From NCBI GenBank assembly GCA_015492645.1, contig WGER01000073.1, positions 1 to 58,889 on the forward strand: a stretch of 58,889 bases of DNA, in the 5' to 3' direction. Position 1 is the stretch's first letter. Every line of letters begins with the position of its first letter. The DNA is from Nitrospirota bacterium. Lineage in GTDB: Bacteria > Nitrospirota > Thermodesulfovibrionia > Thermodesulfovibrionales > JdFR-85. Position numbers and translations under genes: made by a program. The notes below the pieces were generated by a model. The model was not told the DNA's origin. It saw only the letters and a program-made list of their open reading frames with translations, and did no database searches. This document shows, piece after piece, positions 55,254 to 58,889 of the stretch.

Positions 55254-56117
55254 TCACAGAAGATGGGGGTTTTTACGATACAATACAACTCCCTTTATAT
55301 ATTCTGGAATAAATAGGTCTGTCTTCTGTATCAGTGTCTCTGCTGAACCTATTATCAGATATCCCTCATCCTGTAATTGTTTAAATAAGATCTCTGAGAG
55401 CCGTCTCAGTGCATCCTCTGTCAGGTATATCATCACATTTCTACAGAAGATAAAATCCATCTTCGGCAACCCTCTGTAGGAGCCTTCAGAGAGGATGTTG
55501 CCATGGATAAAGACGGTGTTCTTCCTGTACAGGTCCCTGAGGACATACCTGTTGTTATTTTTATAGAAATACCTCTTTATAAACTCCTCCCTATCAGACA
55601 GTCCTCTGAACGAGTTCTCTGTATATGATGCCTCCTGTGCCCTCTTCAGGGCAGACCTGCTCACATCCATCCCAACCACAAGGGTCTCCCATCCCCATGT
55701 GAAGAGTCCACTGTCCAGAAGGATTATATTTAACGAATAGACCTCCTCACCACTGGAGCAGCCTGCAGAGAGTATATTGAGGGTATAATCCCTCTTCATC
55801 ACCTTCCTCTTCTTTACATCCACCAGCAGTTCCCTGAATGCCTCCAATCTCTCCCTTTCTCTCATGAAATAGGTCTCGTTGTTGACGATATGGGAGACAC
55901 AGTGGTGGAGTTCTTCACCTGTGTGGTCTGTAAGCAGGTATTTATAGTACTGTTCGTAGTTGTCTAAACCAAGTATGGTAAGCCTGTGGGAGAGTTTGGT
56001 CTGTAAGGTGAGCCTCTTGTTACCATTCAGGTTTATTCCAAACCTCCTTTTTATTAGATCCTTCAGGGAATTGAAGACATCCTCAGATAGAACGGGGGCA
56101 ACCCTGCCTGTCACCAT
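55254..56117 (-). CDS. cheR: CheR-type MCP methyltransferase (module 2)
   Basis: A 287-residue paralogue of CheR1. LSAGCSSGEEVYSLNI and VGMDVSRSALKRAQEASY bind SAM, and DFIFCRNVMIYLT is the family signature; the N-terminal helices have GINLNGNKRLTLQTKLSHRL. Divergence from CheR1 is considerable, so the two modules are not a recent duplication. It starts 2 bases after the HEAT gene. Confidence 0.95.
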   Translation of the reverse strand: MVTGRVAPVLSEDVFNSLKDLIKRRFGINLNGNKRLTLQTKLSHRLTILGLDNYEQYYKYLLTDHTGEELHHCVSHIVNNETYFMRERERLEAFRELLVDVKKRKVMKRDYTLNILSAGCSSGEEVYSLNIILLDSGLFTWGWETLVVGMDVSRSALKRAQEASYTENSFRGLSDREEFIKRYFYKNNNRYVLRDLYRKNTVFIHGNILSEGSYRGLPKMDFIFCRNVMIYLTEDALRRLSEILFKQLQDEGYLIIGSAETLIQKTDLFIPEYIKGVVLYRKNPHLL

Positions 56118-56119
56118 AT

Positions 56120-57250
56120 CTACCCCTTTTTCTGCAGAGATTTTTTAGCAGCCATCCGGACCTCTTCCTCGGGGTCCTCTGTCATCATCTGAAGCAACTG
56201 CCTCGCCTCTGGCTCATCCAGAAATCCGAGGGCAAGGGCCACCTCTGTCCTCACCTCTGGGTCAGGGTCATCCATAAACTCCTTGAGTCCCGTATACCCA
56301 CCCAACTGAAGAAGCAATCTTGCGATTACTGGCCTCTGGGAGGCTGTTGTATCACGGAGGATCTCAAGTAGATGAGGCACAGCCCCCTCCCCCACCTCAA
56401 GGAGTGCCTCAATCGCATACTCCTGCAGGTCCTCATCCTGGAGGGCCTCCACATATACAGGTATCGCCTTCTGATGCCTTCCCCAGCAGAGACAGAGGAA
56501 GGCAGCCCTGCTCACATCCTCCTGTGCAGACCTGTAGAGTTCCAGCAGTGACTCCAGATAACTCTGCAGGTCTTCAGGTCGAAGCCTTATACCTTCCCTT
56601 CTACATATACCAACAAGGGCCTTGACCGCCAGTTCCCTGAGGGGAGACTCATTAAGCAGTGGCAGGAGAAATTCTATCGCCTCCTCACCTCCAGAGGTCT
56701 CAAGGACCTCAAGTACCATGGAGGCATAGGGACATCTCTCAGTAAGTTGAGTATAGAGGAACTGGAGGGCCTCCTCTGTTCCTATATCAGCCATGGCCTT
56801 TATTGCTGCCATAGCCACCCAGGGCTCATCTGAAATCATCCTTTTCAGGGGTTCGACCGCTTCCGGAGCCCCTAACCTGCCCACTGCCTCTACTGCCGAT
56901 GCCCTTACATTGGGTGCAGGATCATTGAGCGCCTCTATCAGGAGTGGCACTGCCGAGGGATCCCCGATCTCACCGAGGAGTGTAGCAGCAAAGACCCTCA
57001 CCTCATCGTCCCTGTCTTTGAGGAGCCTGCCGAGGGATGGTACCCCCCTTGAACCAAGGACCCTGTAAAACTCCATCGCCCCATTCCTCAAGGTGTCGTT
57101 TTCATGATCTCTCAGGGCCTCCTCAAGCAGTGGCAGATACAGTTCTTCAGGGTACTCCCTGAGTCTCTTTATAATGTGACTCCTGTCCCACCACTCAGGA
57201 CTGTTGAGTCCCTTGAAGAGTTCCCTCACCTCTTCTGCAAGTGAAGGCAT
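56120..57250 (-). CDS. HEAT-repeat protein (chemosensory module 2)
   Basis: A 376-residue protein of about 11 HEAT/PBS-like repeats, for example DDEVRVFAATLLGEIGDPSA, APNVRASAVEAVGRLGAPEA and DPEVRTEVALALGFLDEPEA. There is no membrane segment. It is smaller than the 658-residue module 1 protein but occupies the same place before cheR and cheB. The ATG overlaps the MCP stop (ATGA), so it is made together with the receptor. A scaffold between receptor and methylation enzymes is the likely role (inference). Confidence 0.92.
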   Translation of the reverse strand: MPSLAEEVRELFKGLNSPEWWDRSHIIKRLREYPEELYLPLLEEALRDHENDTLRNGAMEFYRVLGSRGVPSLGRLLKDRDDEVRVFAATLLGEIGDPSAVPLLIEALNDPAPNVRASAVEAVGRLGAPEAVEPLKRMISDEPWVAMAAIKAMADIGTEEALQFLYTQLTERCPYASMVLEVLETSGGEEAIEFLLPLLNESPLRELAVKALVGICRREGIRLRPEDLQSYLESLLELYRSAQEDVSRAAFLCLCWGRHQKAIPVYVEALQDEDLQEYAIEALLEVGEGAVPHLLEILRDTTASQRPVIARLLLQLGGYTGLKEFMDDPDPEVRTEVALALGFLDEPEARQLLQMMTEDPEEEVRMAAKKSLQKKG

Positions 57251-58889
57251 CAGGCCACCCCTTCAAGTTGCTGGATCTGTCTGTAGGCCTCACAGGTGAT
57301 GCAGTTCCTCAGTTTCTCCCTGAAGTCACCCTGTCTTACCCCCTTACACCATGTGCCCTCTATCAGCCAGCACCTGTGTTCTTCTGCCTCATAGGCGGGA
57401 CACTTCTGTCTGACATCCTCAGGACAGTTCGTTATCTGCCAGCACCTCTTACCGCTGTCTGTGGAGACCTTGAAACTGCTTAGCCGATAGCAGAGTTCCT
57501 CTATCTCGAAGATAGTCTCCTCAGCAGCCGCTTTCATCTCATTGGCTAACCGGAGATTCTCAGAAGTAATCTCATTTATACTGTCCATTGCCTTCAGTAT
57601 AGCCTCTCCACCTGCCCTCTGCTCCACCGTCGCCCTTGCTATCTGCTGCGTCATCTCGTTCATCCTCTCCATCGCCTCAAGCACCTGCCTCACCCCCTGT
57701 ACCTGCTCCTTCACCGCCTCAGATACCTCCTTAACACTCACCTTCATCATCTCCACCGCATCTATTATCTGCCTGCTCCCCTTCGCCTGCTCCTTCACCG
57801 CTATGTTCACCTCCCTCACATGGTTGTTCATCCTCTCCATGTTATTCCTTATACTGTCTGCACTGTCTGCCTGATCCCTTACCGCACTGTTCACCTCATC
57901 AGTCGCTCTGTTCATCTCCTCTATATGCCCTATCGCCTTCTCCGCCGCCTCAGACAGCCTCACCGCAGACTCGGCCAACTCCCTGTATATCCTTGAGTTC
58001 TCTTTCATCGACTCTATTATTCTCTCAAAGGCATCCCTGCTGCTGGAGGCAAGTTCCATCCCTGACCTGCCCTCCTCAAAGGTCTCCCCTATCGCCTTCA
58101 CCGCTGTCGCCGTCTCCTGCTGTACCTGCCTTATTACCTCACCAATCTCCTTCGTCGCCTCCATTGACCTCTCCGCCAACTTCCTTATCTCCTCCGCCAC
58201 CACCGCAAACCCCCTGCCTGCATCCCCAGCCCTCGCCGCCTCTATCGCAGCATTAAGGGCAAGCAGATTAGTCTGGTCTGCTATCTCCTCTATCACCTCA
58301 ACTATCGAGCCTACCTCCTCTGAACGCCTCCCCAGTACCTCTATCACTCCCATCGCCCTCTCAGTGCTCTTGCCCATCTTCTGCAGACTCTCTATCCCCT
58401 CATAGATGGACCTGCCACCCCTCTCAGCATCCTCATAGGCCCTCTCACTCAGTCTGCTCGCCCCCTCCACCCTCTCAGCAACATCCTTTACTGTTTCAAG
58501 TATGTTGCCAACCAGACGAGAGGTCTCTCCCACCAACTGCTTCAGAGAATCAGTACTCCGGGCTATCTGTTCCACCGAGGTGAGCATGTTCTCCACACTC
58601 AGGGAGGTATCATTTACAGCCTCCGTCATAGAGGATGCATTCTTTGAGGTCTCCTCTATTGAAAGGGCCATCTCCTCTATGGTGGCTGCCACCTCATCTG
58701 TGGTGGAGGCAAGACTGTCTGCATTCCTCCCTACCTGCTCTATGCTCGCTGCCATCTCATTCACAGATGCAGAGACCTCCTCCACATGTGAGGCAAGTCC
58801 CTCTGTACTCGCAGCCACCTCAGCCACTGATGCAGCCATCTCCTCCATAGAAGTGGTCGTCTCCTCAGTCGCTGATGCCTCACGATTGA
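57250..58889 (-). CDS. Methyl-accepting chemotaxis protein, cut at window edge, with C-terminal cysteine-rich domain
   Basis: The visible part is about 546 residues; the frame runs open through the right edge ([14 protein letters not shown] before the first visible ATG at 58848), so the N-terminus is missing. The signalling hairpin tip is [39 protein letters not shown]. Long AS/EE-rich heptads flank it. The last 64 residues hold [23 protein letters not shown] and CITCEAY, the same arrangement as in the kinase at 51428-54229. Whether the protein has a membrane anchor cannot be seen. Confidence 0.95.
   Translation of the reverse strand, partial: NREASATEETTTSMEEMAASVAEVAASTEGLASHVEEVSASVNEMAASIEQVGRNADSLASTTDEVAATIEEMALSIEETSKNASSMTEAVNDTSLSVENMLTSVEQIARSTDSLKQLVGETSRLVGNILETVKDVAERVEGASRLSERAYEDAERGGRSIYEGIESLQKMGKSTERAMGVIEVLGRRSEEVGSIVEVIEEIADQTNLLALNAAIEAARAGDAGRGFAVVAEEIRKLAERSMEATKEIGEVIRQVQQETATAVKAIGETFEEGRSGMELASSSRDAFERIIESMKENSRIYRELAESAVRLSEAAEKAIGHIEEMNRATDEVNSAVRDQADSADSIRNNMERMNNHVREVNIAVKEQAKGSRQIIDAVEMMKVSVKEVSEAVKEQVQGVRQVLEAMERMNEMTQQIARATVEQRAGGEAILKAMDSINEITSENLRLANEMKAAAEETIFEIEELCYRLSSFKVSTDSGKRCWQITNCPEDVRQKCPAYEAEEHRCWLIEGTWCKGVRQGDFREKLRNCITCEAYRQIQQLEGVA

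Noticed and set aside
57600..58889. Repetitive sequence suggesting a tandem repeat or CRISPR
   Set aside because: The periodicity reflects the seven-residue heptads of the MCP coiled coil coded on the minus strand; no identical repeats with spacers.

Overview
The window (58.9 kb, roughly half GC, arginine codons mostly AGG/AGA) reads as a dense bacterial chromosome segment with short gaps, many ATGA-type start/stop overlaps and several operons. Gram-negative features (GT9 heptosyltransferase, periplasmic MerP, c-type heme sensor kinase), an MglA-type GTPase, HEAT-CheR-CheB chemosensory modules and the pheA-hisC-aroF-tyrA-aroA operon fit a Nitrospirota or Desulfobacterota-like anaerobe. That assignment is inference; there is no rRNA gene. 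No tRNA, rRNA, CRISPR array or intact transposase was seen.

Layout. 1-2.9 kb: hisF and transketolase (+). 3-12.2 kb (-): one long operon UPF0173 hydrolase, nth, DNA methyltransferase, HhH-GPD-like protein, argG, dprA, small acidic protein, topA, DUF155-like membrane protein. The methyltransferase and glycosylase-like genes are AT-rich and look inserted. 12.2-19.5 kb: a surface-polysaccharide island (SAM methyltransferase, GT2, UDP-galactopyranose mutase, second GT2, sulfotransferase, truncated coiled-coil protein, GT9). 19.5-24.5 kb (+): secA, a GAF-GGDEF protein and an MglA-like GTPase. 24.5-32.8 kb (-): chemosensory module 1 (HEAT, CheR, CheB, GAF/coiled coil, CheY) continuing into slyD-type FKBP, dcd, pyrF and pabB/trpE. 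33-36.7 kb (+): rpsO, pnp and an M16 peptidase whose start is probably CTG. 36.7-39.6 kb (-): greA, pyrK, pyrD, DUF62. 39.8-42.8 kb (+): a LtaS-like/GDPD fusion. 43-48.7 kb: a DsrE-like gene (+) facing the aromatic amino-acid operon (-). 49.1-51.3 kb (-): a mer operon, merT-merA-merP. 51.4-54.2 kb (+): a heme-c sensor histidine kinase. 54.2-58.9 kb (-): chemosensory module 2 (MCP cut by the window edge, HEAT, CheR, CheB).

Most unusual items. (1) merP is open from ATG to TAG except for one in-frame TGA exactly at the second cysteine of the metal-binding motif (Cys-Glu-Leu-TGA-Pro), with a stem-loop directly after it: a candidate selenocysteine MerP that standard gene callers miss. (2) nth, an N4/N6-type DNA methyltransferase and a 406-residue HhH-GPD-like protein with a C-terminal Fe-S motif are coupled by successive ATGA overlaps, suggesting a modification system paired with base excision. 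(3) A membrane LtaS-like phosphotransferase is fused to a glycerophosphodiesterase. (4) Two HEAT-CheR-CheB modules occur 22 kb apart; the MCP and the heme-c kinase next to module 2 share the same cysteine-rich motif. These could link redox or metal sensing to signalling.
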